Assembly: GCA_009835005.1 (NCBI GenBank)
Contig: WTFG01000001.1
Span: forward strand, 1 to 64,000
DNA: 64,000 nucleotides
Direction of reading: 5' to 3'
Source of the DNA: Flavobacteriaceae bacterium Ap0902
Lineage (GTDB): Bacteria; Bacteroidota; Bacteroidia; Flavobacteriales; Weeksellaceae
Each line of letters starts with the position of its first letter. Within the stretch, counting starts at the first letter, position 1. Shown one piece after another: positions 18,137 through 28,800 of the stretch. The notes beneath the pieces are model-generated. The model did not search any database. It worked only from the letters and a program-made list of their open reading frames with translations, and was not told where the DNA came from. Made by a program: the position numbers and the translations under genes.

Positions 18137-18712
18137 ATGAATATTGCAGTTCTCGTTTCTGGTTCAGGATCTAATCTACAAGCCATTATAAATGCCATCG
18201 AAAATGGTTACTTTGAGGGTAAGCTAACTATAAAAGCCGTTATTGCGGATAGGGATTGCTATGCAATAGAAAGAGCTTTGGATGCAGAAATAGACACTTG
18301 GATGGTAGACAGAGGTCCAGCCTTATCCAAAGAGATAGATAATATTTGCTCTGATAACGATATAGACTTAATCGTTTTAGCAGGTTTTTTATCTATCCTG
18401 GATGCTGAATTTTGCCAAAAATGGGATAAACAAATTATTAATTTACACCCTTCTCTCTTGCCAAAATATGGTGGAATGGGCATGTATGGAGAAAAAGTAC
18501 ATACAGCCGTACTTGCTAATGAAGAAAAACATTCTGGAGCCACCGTACATTATGTAACAGCAGGCGTAGATGAAGGAGAAATCATCACCCAAGAATCTTT
18601 TGAGGTTCCAGAAGATGCCGATTTATTATGGCTCAAAAATAAAATCAGTGAAATTGAAAAACCCTTGCTATTAAGTGCCCTAAAAAAAATAGCGTTAGGA
18701 AATAAAGCCTAA
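18137..18712 (+). CDS. purN: Phosphoribosylglycinamide formyltransferase
   Basis: 191 aa from ATG 18137, which gives the standard N-terminus MNIAVLVSGSGSNLQAII; an in-frame upstream start would run into plsC and add unmatched residues. PurN formylates GAR with 10-formyl-tetrahydrofolate in purine synthesis. Catalytic residues are visible: Asn102 and His104 in INLHPSLLPK and Asp145 in AGVDEGEII. GMGMYGEKVH is the usual folate-binding loop region. The stop codon TAA (18710-18712) lies inside the terminator stem. Confidence 0.95.
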   Translation: MNIAVLVSGSGSNLQAIINAIENGYFEGKLTIKAVIADRDCYAIERALDAEIDTWMVDRGPALSKEIDNICSDNDIDLIVLAGFLSILDAEFCQKWDKQIINLHPSLLPKYGGMGMYGEKVHTAVLANEEKHSGATVHYVTAGVDEGEIITQESFEVPEDADLLWLKNKISEIEKPLLLSALKKIALGNKA

Positions 18713-18718
18713 CGCTAT
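18689..18718. terminator. Bidirectional terminator shared by purN and superoxide dismutase
   Basis: ATAGCGTTAGG (18689-18699) and CCTAACGCTAT (18708-18718) form a perfect 11-bp stem with an 8-base loop, between an A-run upstream (18682-18688) and a short T-containing tail. It overlaps the last codons of purN, so the final purN amino acids are constrained by the hairpin. Confidence 0.75.
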
Positions 18719-18739
18719 CTTGTATTTAAGGTTTACGCC

Positions 18740-19342
18740 TTATTTAGCATTTTTAAAGTTCTCTGCAACTTGCTCCCAGTTTACTACATTCCAGAATGCG
18801 GAAACATAATCAGGACGCTTGTTTTGGTATTTCAAGTAGTATGCGTGTTCCCACACATCTAATCCAAGAATCGGAGTACCTTCACATTCAACACCTGGCA
18901 TTAGAGGATTATCTTGGTTTGGTGTAGAGCAAACTTGTAATTTACCATCTTTCACACATAGCCAAGCCCAGCCAGAACCAAATTGCGTTTTAGCCGCTTC
19001 TGAGAATTTTTCTTTAAAAGCATCAAAAGAACCGAATGCAGAATCAATAGCCTCTGCTAGTTCACCTTCTGGTTTTCCACCTCCATTAGGAGATAATATT
19101 TTCCAGAATAAAGAGTGATTGTAGTATCCTCCACCGTTATTTCTAACAGCCTTTTTATCAAATCCTTTTACAAGAACTTCCTCAATTGGCAGTCCTTCTA
19201 AATCAGTTCCTTCAATTGCATCGTTCAACTTTTTAGTATAACCTGCATGGTGCTTGTCATGGTGTATTTCCATGGTTCGTGCATCAATGTATGGTTCTAA
19301 TGCGTCAAATGCGTACGGTAATTTTGGTAATTCAAATGCCAT
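18740..19342 (-). CDS. Superoxide dismutase (Fe/Mn type)
   Basis: 200 aa; converts superoxide to oxygen and hydrogen peroxide in the cytoplasm (no signal peptide). The four metal ligands are present: His27 ([12 protein letters not shown]), His76 (YYNHSLFW), Asp162 and His166 ([19 protein letters not shown]). [11 protein letters not shown] and FGSGWAWL are typical. Iron, manganese or cambialistic use cannot be decided safely, so no symbol is given. Single-gene unit, convergent with purN. Confidence 0.96.
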   Translation of the reverse strand: MAFELPKLPYAFDALEPYIDARTMEIHHDKHHAGYTKKLNDAIEGTDLEGLPIEEVLVKGFDKKAVRNNGGGYYNHSLFWKILSPNGGGKPEGELAEAIDSAFGSFDAFKEKFSEAAKTQFGSGWAWLCVKDGKLQVCSTPNQDNPLMPGVECEGTPILGLDVWEHAYYLKYQNKRPDYVSAFWNVVNWEQVAENFKNAK

Positions 19343-19443
19343 AATAATTATTTTTTTAAAGTTATATTAAAAAATATTTCAATTGAATCAATTAAATTCA
19401 ATTAGAAATCCTAATTTAACTAAATTATTGCAAATTAAATGCC

Positions 19444-20643
19444 ATGAATTCTAAAAAATCTCTTTTTATAAAAGTTTTAAACTATTTTGTATTGCTCGTC
19501 ATTTTACTAATTGTTGGACTCTATATAACAGGTAATCAATATATTTTAAAAGGCATTCAACTCACCTATCTAAAAGGTAGAAGTACTGCGGGAATTTATG
19601 ATTATACCGATTTTACAAATAGAAAAATAGAAAAAGGTAACGCTTTACCTTGGCAGAAACATAAAAATTATAATCAAATTGCCATCACCGATACATTAAA
19701 AAACGAATTATTAGACTTTGAAACAGAGGCTTTGGTAGTCATTAAAGATGGTAAACTTTGGTTAGAACACTATTGGAACAATCGGAAACCAACAGCTATC
19801 TCTAACAGTTTTTCTATGTCCAAATCTTATGTAACAATGCTTATGTTCAAAGCATTGGAAAATGGTGACATTAAGTCGCTCAATCAGCCCATAATAGACT
19901 TCATGCCTGAATTCAAAGGTGACAAATTAGCAGAAAAATGTACCGTGGGTGATTTCGCTGCCATGACCAGTGGTTTTGACTGGAAAGAAGATTATTATTT
20001 ACCTTTGAACCCTACTGCCAAAGCTTATTTTGCAGATGATATAAAAGAGCAAATGTTGTCTAGAAAATTTATCAAAGAACCAGGGGGACATTTTGAATAT
20101 CTTTCTGGCAACACCCAACTATTGGCAATACTCATTGAAAGAGCTACGGGGAAAAACCTTAGCCATCTTCTATCCCAACATTTCTGGAAGCCTTTAGGGA
20201 TGGAAAATAATGGGCTATGGTCTTTGGATGGAAATGGAAAGATGGAAAAAGCCTACTGTTGTGTTAATGCAACGGCACTAGATTATGCCAAAATAGGACA
20301 ACTTTTATTACAAAAAGGACATTGGAGCGGAAAACAATTAATTGACTCCATGCATATAGAAAAAATGGTGAAACCTAATTATAAAGCATTTAACGCTGGA
20401 GAACCAGCTATTTATGGCTATTCTATATGGACAGACTATGAGCATTCTCCTACCTTTTATGCTCTTTTAGGACATTTAGGACAACGCACCATCGTGATTC
20501 CAGAGGAAAACTTGGTCATCGTGCGATTGGGTAAAAAGAAAGATAAAAGGATTTTGAATAAAGGAATTTTACAAAAGACAGGAACAGACATCTACTATTT
20601 AGTGGATGAAATTCTAAAAATGAATCAAGAAAATGCTGAATGA
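19444..20643 (+). CDS. Beta-lactamase-related serine hydrolase (class C fold)
   Basis: 399 aa. An N-terminal transmembrane helix (about 10-30) anchors a periplasmic domain. The penicillin-binding-like fold is shown by FSMSKSYV, with nucleophile Ser124 and Lys127 (S-x-x-K), then FEYLSGNTQLLAILIE, where Tyr and Asn of the second motif lie, and LLGHLGQRTIVIPEENLVIVRLG near the end. Substrates of this broad family include D-peptides and esters; true beta-lactamase activity is not implied. It overlaps the exonuclease gene by 11 bases. Confidence 0.88.
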   Translation: MNSKKSLFIKVLNYFVLLVILLIVGLYITGNQYILKGIQLTYLKGRSTAGIYDYTDFTNRKIEKGNALPWQKHKNYNQIAITDTLKNELLDFETEALVVIKDGKLWLEHYWNNRKPTAISNSFSMSKSYVTMLMFKALENGDIKSLNQPIIDFMPEFKGDKLAEKCTVGDFAAMTSGFDWKEDYYLPLNPTAKAYFADDIKEQMLSRKFIKEPGGHFEYLSGNTQLLAILIERATGKNLSHLLSQHFWKPLGMENNGLWSLDGNGKMEKAYCCVNATALDYAKIGQLLLQKGHWSGKQLIDSMHIEKMVKPNYKAFNAGEPAIYGYSIWTDYEHSPTFYALLGHLGQRTIVIPEENLVIVRLGKKKDKRILNKGILQKTGTDIYYLVDEILKMNQENAE

Positions 20644-21343
20644 CATCAATATACATAAAATCTTATTTCTAGATATAGAAACTGTCCCACGAGAAGAAAC
20701 CTGGGAAAATGTAGGTCCAGAACTTCGGGAATTATTTATTCAAAAGACTGCCTATCGCGTAGAAAAAGAAAAAATGGACGTCAAAGAATTCTATGAATCT
20801 AATGCTGGAATATGGGCAGAATTTGGCAAAATTATTTGCATATCGGTTGGGTTTATTACCGCAGACCATAAGATTAGAATCAAGAGTTATTATGGTCATA
20901 AGGAAGGTGAGATATTAACAGGTTTCTGTTCGCTATTAAATGATTATTTTTATAGCGCGCAATGCGTGTTATGTGCACATAATGGGAAAGAGTTTGATTT
21001 TCCCTATTTGGCAAGAAGAATGATGGTACACCAAATAGAATTGCCAAACCTATTACAACTTCATGGGAAAAAACCATGGGAAATCCCCCATATAGACACT
21101 ATGGAATTATGGAAATTTGGTGATTATAAGCATTATACCTCTTTGAATCTTTTGGCTCATATATTCCATATTCCCACACCTAAAGATGATATAGACGGGA
21201 GCATGGTGGCAGAGGTTTATTATAAAGAAAAGGATTTAGAAAGAATTAAAACGTACTGTGAAAAAGACGTCCTTACCTTGGCACAAATTTTTAGAAAATT
21301 CAGGTATGAACCTTTATTAGATATAGATGAAGTACGCAATTGA
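20633..21343 (+). CDS. PolB-like 3'-5' exonuclease (DEDD superfamily)
   Basis: 236 aa. ILFLDIETVPREETW gives the first DxE pair (Asp14, Glu16), LCAHNGKEFDFPYLARRMM the second acidic motif and YCEKDVLTLAQIF the third, the D-E-D-D metal-binding set with a Y-x3-D variant. This corresponds to predicted 3'-5' exonucleases related to the PolB proofreading domain, without a polymerase. It overlaps the preceding serine hydrolase gene (11 bases) and the following YkgJ-family gene (17 bases), so the three are translationally packed. The substrate is not known. Confidence 0.87.
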   Translation: MLNDINIHKILFLDIETVPREETWENVGPELRELFIQKTAYRVEKEKMDVKEFYESNAGIWAEFGKIICISVGFITADHKIRIKSYYGHKEGEILTGFCSLLNDYFYSAQCVLCAHNGKEFDFPYLARRMMVHQIELPNLLQLHGKKPWEIPHIDTMELWKFGDYKHYTSLNLLAHIFHIPTPKDDIDGSMVAEVYYKEKDLERIKTYCEKDVLTLAQIFRKFRYEPLLDIDEVRN

Positions 21344-21827
21344 AGAATATCACCAAAAGGCTGTGGCAAAAGATGCACAACATAGGACTTTCCTCAAATG
21401 GCTTAAAAAAAAGAAACCCAAAGACCTGGATCAAGTTGCGCAAGCTTTTCATAAGGAGGTTTTTGAAGAAATAAATTGTCTAGATTGCGCAAACTGCTGT
21501 AAGACTACAGGACCTTTATTCACAGAAAAGGATATTGAACGAATTGCTTCTCATTTAAAGTTAAAGCCAAGCCAGTTCATAGAGAAATATTTACACAAAG
21601 ATGAAGACAATGATTGGGTTTTAAACAAACTTCCATGTCCATTTTTAGCAATAGACAATTATTGTTTAATCTATAAAGTTCGTCCAAAAGCCTGTGCAGA
21701 ATTTCCGCATACAGATAGGCGTAAGTTATACCAAATAAATGATTTGACCATCCAAAACACGAAAATATGCCCAGCTGCCTATGAGGTGGTAGAGCGTATG
21801 AATGCACATTATTCAAACCAAAAATAA
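21327..21827 (+). CDS. YkgJ-family cysteine cluster protein
   Basis: 166 aa. The cysteine pattern CLDCANCCKTTGPLF near residue 52, then CPFLAIDNYCLIYKVRPKAC and CPAAYEVV, matches the YkgJ zinc- or iron-chelating family (UPF0153-like). The biochemical role is not settled. It starts within the last codons of the exonuclease gene and ends the small operon. Confidence 0.88.
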   Translation: MKYAIEEYHQKAVAKDAQHRTFLKWLKKKKPKDLDQVAQAFHKEVFEEINCLDCANCCKTTGPLFTEKDIERIASHLKLKPSQFIEKYLHKDEDNDWVLNKLPCPFLAIDNYCLIYKVRPKACAEFPHTDRRKLYQINDLTIQNTKICPAAYEVVERMNAHYSNQK

Positions 21828-21875
21828 GGATCCTTCTTTGATTATAATTATATCCAATATTTTCTGACTAAATTT

Positions 21876-23273
21876 TTACATAGAATCCAAAATATCTTGA
21901 ATGTCTTGATTCGTTGTATCTGGATTAATAAAGCAGAACCTAGCGCAAGTCTCATAACTGCCATCTCTTTTCTTCCATTTAGTTGGCGTTACCAAAGCAA
22001 AGCCTGCTTTATGATTTTCATACGTCCAATGTCTATAATCATCTGGTGCCCAACCTTTTTTACGGAATAGCACACAACTTAGACTTGGTTCCCTCACCAA
22101 TTCTAAATCTGGATGATTGGTAATCATTTCTCCAGCTATATGTGCTAGTTCAATACCACGTTCTACCGCTTTTTCATACATCTTGGTACCATGCATAGCT
22201 AGAGAAAACCATAAAGGTATTCCACGTACACGTCTGGTCAATTGAATTTGATATTCTGAAGGGTTAAAACCATTGGCTCCCGTATCTTTGAAGATTTCTA
22301 AATAAGATCCTTCTTGAGCATGCGCTTTTTTGGCAAGTTCAGGTTCTTTATAAATCACAGCTCCACAATCATAAGGAGAAAACAACCATTTATGTGGGTC
22401 TATAGTCACACTATCTGCACGCTCTATCCCTTTGAACAAAGATCTAGTTTTTGGAGTTACCAACGCACCCCCACCATAGGCCGCATCTATATGATACCAT
22501 ACCTCTTCTTTTTCACATACTTTGGCAATCTCATCTAGCTCGTCTATGATTCCCGCATTGGTAGTACCTCCTGTGGCTACAACCGCAAAAAGTCTGCTTC
22601 TGGTTTGTTCATCTAATTGATTGATGGTTTCTTCCAGTTCAGAACCTAACATTTTCTCTTCTGAGTCTATGAGCATCACTTCTGCATCCGTAACCTTTGC
22701 CATGGCTTTGATAGAAGAATGAGCTCCGATAGAGGTAATAATTAAACCTTTTTTAGATTCATTGGCTGGATCTTTACTTCTCCAATATTCTCTTGCCGTG
22801 ACAATGGCAGACAGATTAGCGGCTGTACCACCACTGGTAAATACGCCAAAAGCACCTTTAGGCATTCCTGTAAGAGAAACCAACCATTCCATAGCCTGAT
22901 TTTCTGCAAATATTCCACCAGCACCTTCCATCCAGTAAGCCCCATGAATAGACGAGGCAGAAGCTACCAAATCAAACATAATCGCCGCACGAGAAGGCGC
23001 TGCAGGAACAAAAGCCAAATGTCTAGGATGGTCTATTGCGGCAGATGCAGGCGCTAGGATATTTTTCCAAATTTCAAACGCTTTCTCTCCAGTAATCCCA
23101 TCTGCTGTGATAGTCTCCCCAGTTAGCTTCTTTAATTCTTCTTCTGATTGAAAATAACCCAACTTTGGATCAGTTTCTGTGATTCTGCTAATCACATATT
23201 TGGTGATATCCAAAGTCATTTCTATAAGGTTGATATCCAAATCGTGTAATCTACGAGATTTGTTATGAGACAT
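21876..23273 (-). CDS. Group II PLP-dependent amino acid decarboxylase
   Basis: 465 aa. The fold-type I decarboxylase signature is clear: ASSIHGAYWMEGAGGIFAENQAMEWL, GVFTSGGTAANLSAIVTAR, HIDAAYGGGALVTP and SVTIDPHKWLFSPYDCGAVI, where the His-Lys pair holds PLP. Homologs decarboxylate aromatic amino acids, glutamate or 2,4-diaminobutyrate; the substrate cannot be chosen from sequence by eye. It stands alone with no antiporter or polyamine genes beside it. No signal peptide, so cytoplasmic. Confidence 0.88.
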   Translation of the reverse strand: MSHNKSRRLHDLDINLIEMTLDITKYVISRITETDPKLGYFQSEEELKKLTGETITADGITGEKAFEIWKNILAPASAAIDHPRHLAFVPAAPSRAAIMFDLVASASSIHGAYWMEGAGGIFAENQAMEWLVSLTGMPKGAFGVFTSGGTAANLSAIVTAREYWRSKDPANESKKGLIITSIGAHSSIKAMAKVTDAEVMLIDSEEKMLGSELEETINQLDEQTRSRLFAVVATGGTTNAGIIDELDEIAKVCEKEEVWYHIDAAYGGGALVTPKTRSLFKGIERADSVTIDPHKWLFSPYDCGAVIYKEPELAKKAHAQEGSYLEIFKDTGANGFNPSEYQIQLTRRVRGIPLWFSLAMHGTKMYEKAVERGIELAHIAGEMITNHPDLELVREPSLSCVLFRKKGWAPDDYRHWTYENHKAGFALVTPTKWKKRDGSYETCARFCFINPDTTNQDIQDILDSM

Positions 23274-23432
23274 ATTGATGCTTTTGATGCGAAATTAAGA
23301 AACTTTGAGTAAGTTATAGATAGAATTCAATTATTATTAAGTTCAATCATTCTATATGCTTCCATGATAAACCTTATCGATTATGATTCTTAACAAATTT
23401 TGTTTTAATTTCAATATAATTAAAAATCGGTG

Positions 23433-23966
23433 ATGAGGAAAAAATTTGATATTAAAACAATTCGAAGTCGTCCTAGATTTAAAATAAAAACCAACATTAG
23501 CCAAGAGGAATTTAATAGACGATTAGAAAGGCAGTTTCGTATGCAAAATAAAGCATTGGGAGGCTACATAGGCAAAGAAATGTCTGTGATTAGAGTGAGA
23601 AAAGACAAAGAAAAATTTTGGTCTCCCCAATTACAAATTCGGACAGAAAAAGATGAAGATAATAGAGATTTAATCATAGTGAGAGGATTGTTTGGTCCAA
23701 AACCAACCATTTGGACATTTTTCATGTTTCTATATATTCTGGGTGGGACAATACTTTCTTTCTTTGCTATGATATGGGTAGTAAAAAGCCAAATAGAAGT
23801 AGAAACCGATTTAGATATTTGGGCTTGGATAGGTTTAATGCTTTTGGTCTGCACCTACGTGGCTTCTCGCACGGGGCAATCTTTGGCCAAGGAACAGATA
23901 AACATTCTTAAAACATTCATGGAGAAAGTTCTTTGGGATGAACTAGATGGGAATATTTATGAATAG
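23433..23966 (+). CDS. Hypothetical two-TM membrane protein
   Basis: 177 aa from ATG 23433; a GTG sits just before it at 23430 and is less likely. The first 90 residues are charged and probably cytoplasmic (many Arg/Lys/Glu, IRTEKDEDNRDLIIVRGLFGPKPTIW), then two membrane spans (about 91-113 and 127-145) and a short cytoplasmic tail. No family recognised. The gene just upstream of the efflux regulator runs in the same direction, but the 38-bp palindrome and a promoter separate them. Confidence 0.7.
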   Translation: MRKKFDIKTIRSRPRFKIKTNISQEEFNRRLERQFRMQNKALGGYIGKEMSVIRVRKDKEKFWSPQLQIRTEKDEDNRDLIIVRGLFGPKPTIWTFFMFLYILGGTILSFFAMIWVVKSQIEVETDLDIWAWIGLMLLVCTYVASRTGQSLAKEQINILKTFMEKVLWDELDGNIYE

Positions 23967-24042
23967 GTAATAGAATACATTAAATCATTCATTTTCTTAC
24001 TATTAAACATATAGAAGCTAATTTTTAATATAAATTTAATAC

Positions 24043-24080
24043 AAAAAATTTAGTTCGGTAATTACCGAACTAAATTTTTT
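24043..24080. promoter_or_regulatory. 38-bp perfect palindrome, probable operator of the efflux regulator
   Basis: The sequence from 24043 to 24080 is identical to its own reverse complement, with core TTCGGTAATTACCGAA and A/T-rich arms. It ends 4 bases before the TATATTTG -7 element at 24085, so a protein bound there would cover the -33 region. The symmetric core and place just ahead of a MarR/GbsR-type gene suggest autoregulation of the whole efflux operon. It could double as a terminator for the preceding gene. Confidence 0.7.
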
Positions 24081-24084
24081 ATTA

Positions 24085-24092
24085 TATATTTG
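24085..24092 (+). promoter_or_regulatory. TAnnTTTG promoter element of the RND efflux operon
   Basis: TATATTTG 20 bases before the regulator ATG at 24113, directly beside the 38-bp palindrome. It makes the TTG at 24092 an unlikely start codon. Confidence 0.6.
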
Positions 24093-24112
24093 TGGCTTGT
24101 TTTGCCCAAATT

Positions 24113-24577
24113 ATGAAAATAGATAAATCACTTTTTGCAGATCTAAGTGCTAAAAACATGGAATCGCAAGGCTTTCCACCGTTGACTGCAAATATTTACA
24201 CCTATCTACTTTTTGATTATGAGCATCAAGGCATAACTTTTGACGAATTAACTGCAGCCACATGCGCTAGTAAAAGTTCTATTTCTAATGCACTGAATCG
24301 TCTTTTGCAAGGAAATTATATTGAATATTTCACCAAACTAGATGAACGCAAAAGATATTACCGCATCAATAAAAGTATATTTAAAATTCAGTTTATCAAT
24401 AGTATTCATCAATTAAAAGAGGAAAATCAAATTTTAAAACGACTTGCAGAACATAGAGTAAAAACGATGAAATATGAGGACAATGAAACTAAAAAAATTA
24501 AATTACACATAGGCTTACAGGAAAAGACCATAGCGCTTTATGAAGAAACTTTACGAGCCCTAAATAAAATAAAATAA
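24113..24577 (+). CDS. MarR/GbsR-type transcription regulator of the efflux operon
   Basis: 154 aa from ATG 24113; an in-frame TTG at 24092 overlaps the promoter. A winged helix-turn-helix occupies about 25-85 (FDELTAATCASKSSISNALNRLLQGNYIEYFTKLDERKRYYRI), followed by a long amphipathic helical C-terminus suited to dimerisation. GbsR-like proteins of this shape commonly repress neighbouring transporter genes. It is first gene of the operon with adaptor, pump and outer-membrane factor, 18 bases before the adaptor, and has the 38-bp palindrome upstream. Ligands are unknown. Confidence 0.85.
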   Translation: MKIDKSLFADLSAKNMESQGFPPLTANIYTYLLFDYEHQGITFDELTAATCASKSSISNALNRLLQGNYIEYFTKLDERKRYYRINKSIFKIQFINSIHQLKEENQILKRLAEHRVKTMKYEDNETKKIKLHIGLQEKTIALYEETLRALNKIK

Positions 24578-24595
24578 TTATTAAAATAATTTGTC

Positions 24596-25771
24596 ATGAG
24601 AAATATACTTTATTTATTCTTAATGAGTTTATTCTTTATTGGTTGTAACCAAGAGGAACAGGCTCCACCACGGCAATTACAACCCTACCCTGTAATTGCT
24701 GTAGAACAAACAGATGTTACGGCATACCAAGAATATCCAGCCAAACTACAAGGTATTAATAACAATGAGGTGAGGGCAAAAATTCCGGGTTATATTACTC
24801 AAGTTCTTGTAGATGAAGGTGAAAAGGTGAATAAAGGACAAATATTATTCAGGTTAGAAACCAATACTTTGAACGAGTCTGCTACAGCGGCACGTGCAGG
24901 CATCAGTGCTTCTAAAGCAAATATAGAAGCGGCCAAAGCTAGAGTGAATGCAGCCAAGGTAGAGGTAGATAGATTGAAACCGCTTGTAGAGAGAAATATT
25001 ATTTCTTCTGTACAATTAGAGACTGCCAATGCTAATCTAATGAGTGCACAAAGCCAATTAGCCCAAGCAGAGGCGGCGAGAAGCCAAGCAAGCGCAGCAT
25101 TTAATGAGGTACAAGCCAATATTGGATATTCTGTGATTCGTTCCCCGATAAGTGGCGTGGTTGGCAAAATCAATCAAAGAGAAGGGAGTTTAGTAGGACC
25201 TACAAGTCAATTACCTATTACAACTGTATCCCAAACCAATGAAATTTATGCTTATTTCTCTATGAATGAAAGTCAATATTTTGATTTTCTAGATAATACA
25301 GAAGGGAGTACCAATGAGGAGAAATTAGCTAATATCCCAGAGGTTGAGTTGATTTTAGCGAATGGTCAAAAATATCCGCAGCCAGGTAAAATTGAAGCTG
25401 TAACTGGTCAAATAGACCCAAATGCAGGAACCGTTCAATTTAGAGCTTCATTTGATAATTCTAATAGAATATTAAGCAATGGAAATAGTGGAACCATTAG
25501 AATTCCAGAAAGTTATCCTAATACCTTGGTAATTCCAGAGCAATCAACTTTTGAACAACAAGGGATTGTCTATGTATATGGTGTGGAAAATGATACCGTG
25601 AGAAATAGAAAAATAGAAGTCATTCTACGAATAGACAACATGGCATTGGTTTCTAGTGGTCTAGAGAAGGGTGATAGCATTGTTGCCGCAGGCGTAGGTA
25701 CGCTGCGTAATGGTACAGCTATTACACCACAGCCTACCAAATTAGACAGCATTATTTCTAGAACTAATTAA
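24596..25771 (+). CDS. RND efflux periplasmic adaptor (AcrA/MexA type)
   Basis: 391-aa lipoprotein; the signal ends in LFFIGC (Cys17 lipidated). Residues about 40-75 and 175-210 form the split biotinyl-lipoyl domain (VRAKIPGYITQVLVDEGEKVNKGQ and YSVIRSPISGVVGKINQREG). An Ala/Asn/Glu-rich coiled-coil hairpin (about 95-170) docks to the outer-membrane channel, and a beta-barrel and membrane-proximal domain follow. It links the inner-membrane pump and TolC-like protein encoded downstream. Confidence 0.94.
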   Translation: MRNILYLFLMSLFFIGCNQEEQAPPRQLQPYPVIAVEQTDVTAYQEYPAKLQGINNNEVRAKIPGYITQVLVDEGEKVNKGQILFRLETNTLNESATAARAGISASKANIEAAKARVNAAKVEVDRLKPLVERNIISSVQLETANANLMSAQSQLAQAEAARSQASAAFNEVQANIGYSVIRSPISGVVGKINQREGSLVGPTSQLPITTVSQTNEIYAYFSMNESQYFDFLDNTEGSTNEEKLANIPEVELILANGQKYPQPGKIEAVTGQIDPNAGTVQFRASFDNSNRILSNGNSGTIRIPESYPNTLVIPEQSTFEQQGIVYVYGVENDTVRNRKIEVILRIDNMALVSSGLEKGDSIVAAGVGTLRNGTAITPQPTKLDSIISRTN

Positions 25772-25813
25772 TCCTAAACCTATAGAACTTTATTCTACCA
25801 AAGAATTGATATT

Positions 25814-28800
25814 ATGATAAAAACATTTATACAAAGACCTGTATTGTCTACTGTAATTTCCATTATCATCGTGTTGCTGGGGATTTTGGGTATTATGAGT
25901 CTACCGGTTACAACGTATCCCGATATAGCACCACCCACCGTGAGGGTGTCTGCTAACTACCCTGGAGCCAACGCAGAAACGGTGATGCGTTCTGTCATTA
26001 TTCCTATAGAAGAGCAAGTGAATGGTGTAGAAGGGATGACCTATATTACTTCTACAGCGAGTAACAATGGATCAGCGGAAATCACCATCTATTTTGAACA
26101 AGATGTAGATCCAGATATAGCCGCAGTAAATGTTCAAAACAGAGTATCTAGGGCAAATGCTTTGCTACCTAGTGAGGTAATCCAAAGTGGTATTTCTACA
26201 CAGCGAAGACAATCGGGTAACTTAATGTTTCTCACTTTTTACTCAGAAAATGAGGCTTATGATGATGTATATGTTCAAAACTACCTTGCCATTAATGTGG
26301 TGCCAGCTTTACAAAGAATCAATGGGGTGGGTGAGGCGCAAGTTTATGGTTCTAAAACCTATTCCATGCGTGTATGGTTAGACCCAGATAAAATGGCCAC
26401 TTATGGGGTCGTCCCATCTGATGTACATCAAGCGATTAATAGTCAAAGTTTAGAAGCAGCTGCGGGTTCTGTGGGAGAAAATAGCGATCAATCTTTTCAA
26501 TATGTGATTCGATACAGCGGAAAGTTCGACGAGGTAGAGCAATATCAAAATATTGTCATCAAATCCATAGGTAATGGACAATATCTTAGATTAAAAGATG
26601 TAGCCAATATAGAATTGGGAGCTTTATCTTATACTGCAGGAGCTTCTATGAATGGTAACCCGGCCGTGAGTATGGGGATTAGCCAAACACCAGGATCAAA
26701 CGCACAGGAAATAATCGACCAAGTAAAAGCCAACCTTGAAAATGAAGTTGCTCCGAACTTACCAGAAGGCGTGAAATATCAAATTAACTATGACACAAAT
26801 GAATTTCTAGAAGCTTCTATTTCTAAGGTTATCTCTACCCTATTAGAGGCTTTCGTATTGGTTTTTATCGTGGTCTTTATATTCTTACAAGATTTTAAAT
26901 CAACTTTGATTCCAGCCATAGCGGTTCCTGTCTCTATTATAGGTACTTTTTTCTTCTTGAATTTATTTGGATATACCATTAATTTATTAACGCTCTTTGC
27001 ATTAATTCTGGCAATTGGTATTGTAGTAGATGATGCCATAGTTGTGGTAGAGGCGGTACATGCCAAATTAGAAAACAAATCATCCGCAGCTACCAATGCT
27101 ACTATAGATGCCATGCATGAAATTACAGGCGCCATTATTACGATTACCATTGTGATGGCGGCAGTTTTTTTACCTGTAACATTCATCACAGGTCCTACAG
27201 GAGTTTTTTATGAGCAATTCGGTATTACGCTTATGATCGCAATCGCTATTTCTGCAGTGAACGCATTAACCTTGAGTCCAGCTTTATGTGCGCTGTTCTT
27301 GACCTCTACCAATCATAACAAATCATATGAGGATAAGAGTTGGTTGATGAAATTTTTCCATAAATTCAATATAGCATTTAATGCAGGTACAGAGAGATAC
27401 GCAAAAACCTTTACTTTCTTTATTCGTCATAGATGGCTTACGGTAGTGATGATAATAATGGCTGGTCTCACCATCTACTTTGTAAACAACAATATGCAAA
27501 CAGGTTTTGTTCCGAATGAAGATAGAGGAATTGTAATGTTTAATGTAGACCTACCCGCTAGCGCGACCAAAGAGCGTACAGAGCAAGCTATGAGCGAATT
27601 TACTAAGAAAGCTAACCAGATTCCTGGAATCCAAAGCATCACCTCTATCTCTGGGTTTAGTATAATGAACGGGTCTGGAGGTAACTATGGGTTTGGGTTT
27701 GTAAAATTAGATCCGTGGGACGAGAGAACGACCGATGAGACCCAAATCGATGCGATTATTGGGAGACTGTTTGGTGTCGGAGCTACAGTAGCAGATGCGA
27801 ATATGATTTTCTTTACTCCACCAAGTATACCTGGGTTTGGATCGAGCGCTGGAGTAGAATTTTCACTTACAGATAAATCTGGTGGTGAATTGGCTAACTT
27901 AGATGAAGTTGCAAAGAACTTATCTTATGAACTAACGCAACGCCCAGAGTTACAATATGCACAGACCTCATTCAACATCAACTTCCCACAATATGAAATG
28001 GAGATTGATGTACCACGAGCAATGGAAACTGGTGTTTCTACCAATAGTATTTTAAGTGCATTACAAGGGTACGTTGGTGGATTATATACGGCAAACTTCA
28101 GTAAATACGGTAAACAATATCGTGTAATGATACAAGCAAACCCGCAGGATCGAGCAAACATAGAGAGCATCAACAATCTATATGTTCGCACCAATACAGG
28201 AGAGATGACGCCAATTTCTCAATTTGTAAGTATGAAGCGGGTGTATGGACCACAAACGATCAACCGTTTTAATTTATATCAATCTGCCGGGTTTAATGCA
28301 GCAACCAATCCAGGTTACAGTACTGGTGATGCAATTAATGCTGTGAATGAAGTAGCGAGTCAAATCTTACCAAATCAATTTGATATTAGTTACTCTGGGC
28401 TTACGAGAGAAGAGGTACAATCGGGCTCACAAACATTGATGATATTTATTTTAAGTTTAGTTTTTGTCTATTTCTTATTATCTGCCCAGTATGAGAGTTA
28501 TATTGTACCGTTTAGTGTTCTACTATCATTGCCATTTGGTGTAATGGGCGCATATCTAGGACAGTGGGCTTTTGGACTAGAAAACAATATATACTTTCAG
28601 ATTGCCCTAATTATGTTGATAGGTCTCTTGGCAAAAAATGCTATTTTGATTGTAGAGTTTGCCTTACAACGTCGTAGAATGGGTAAAAGTATCTCTATGG
28701 CAGCAATAGACGCAGCAAAAGCACGTTTAAGGCCAATTTTGATGACCTCTTTTGCCTTTATATTTGGTATGTTGCCTTTGGTTTTTGCATCTGGTACGGG

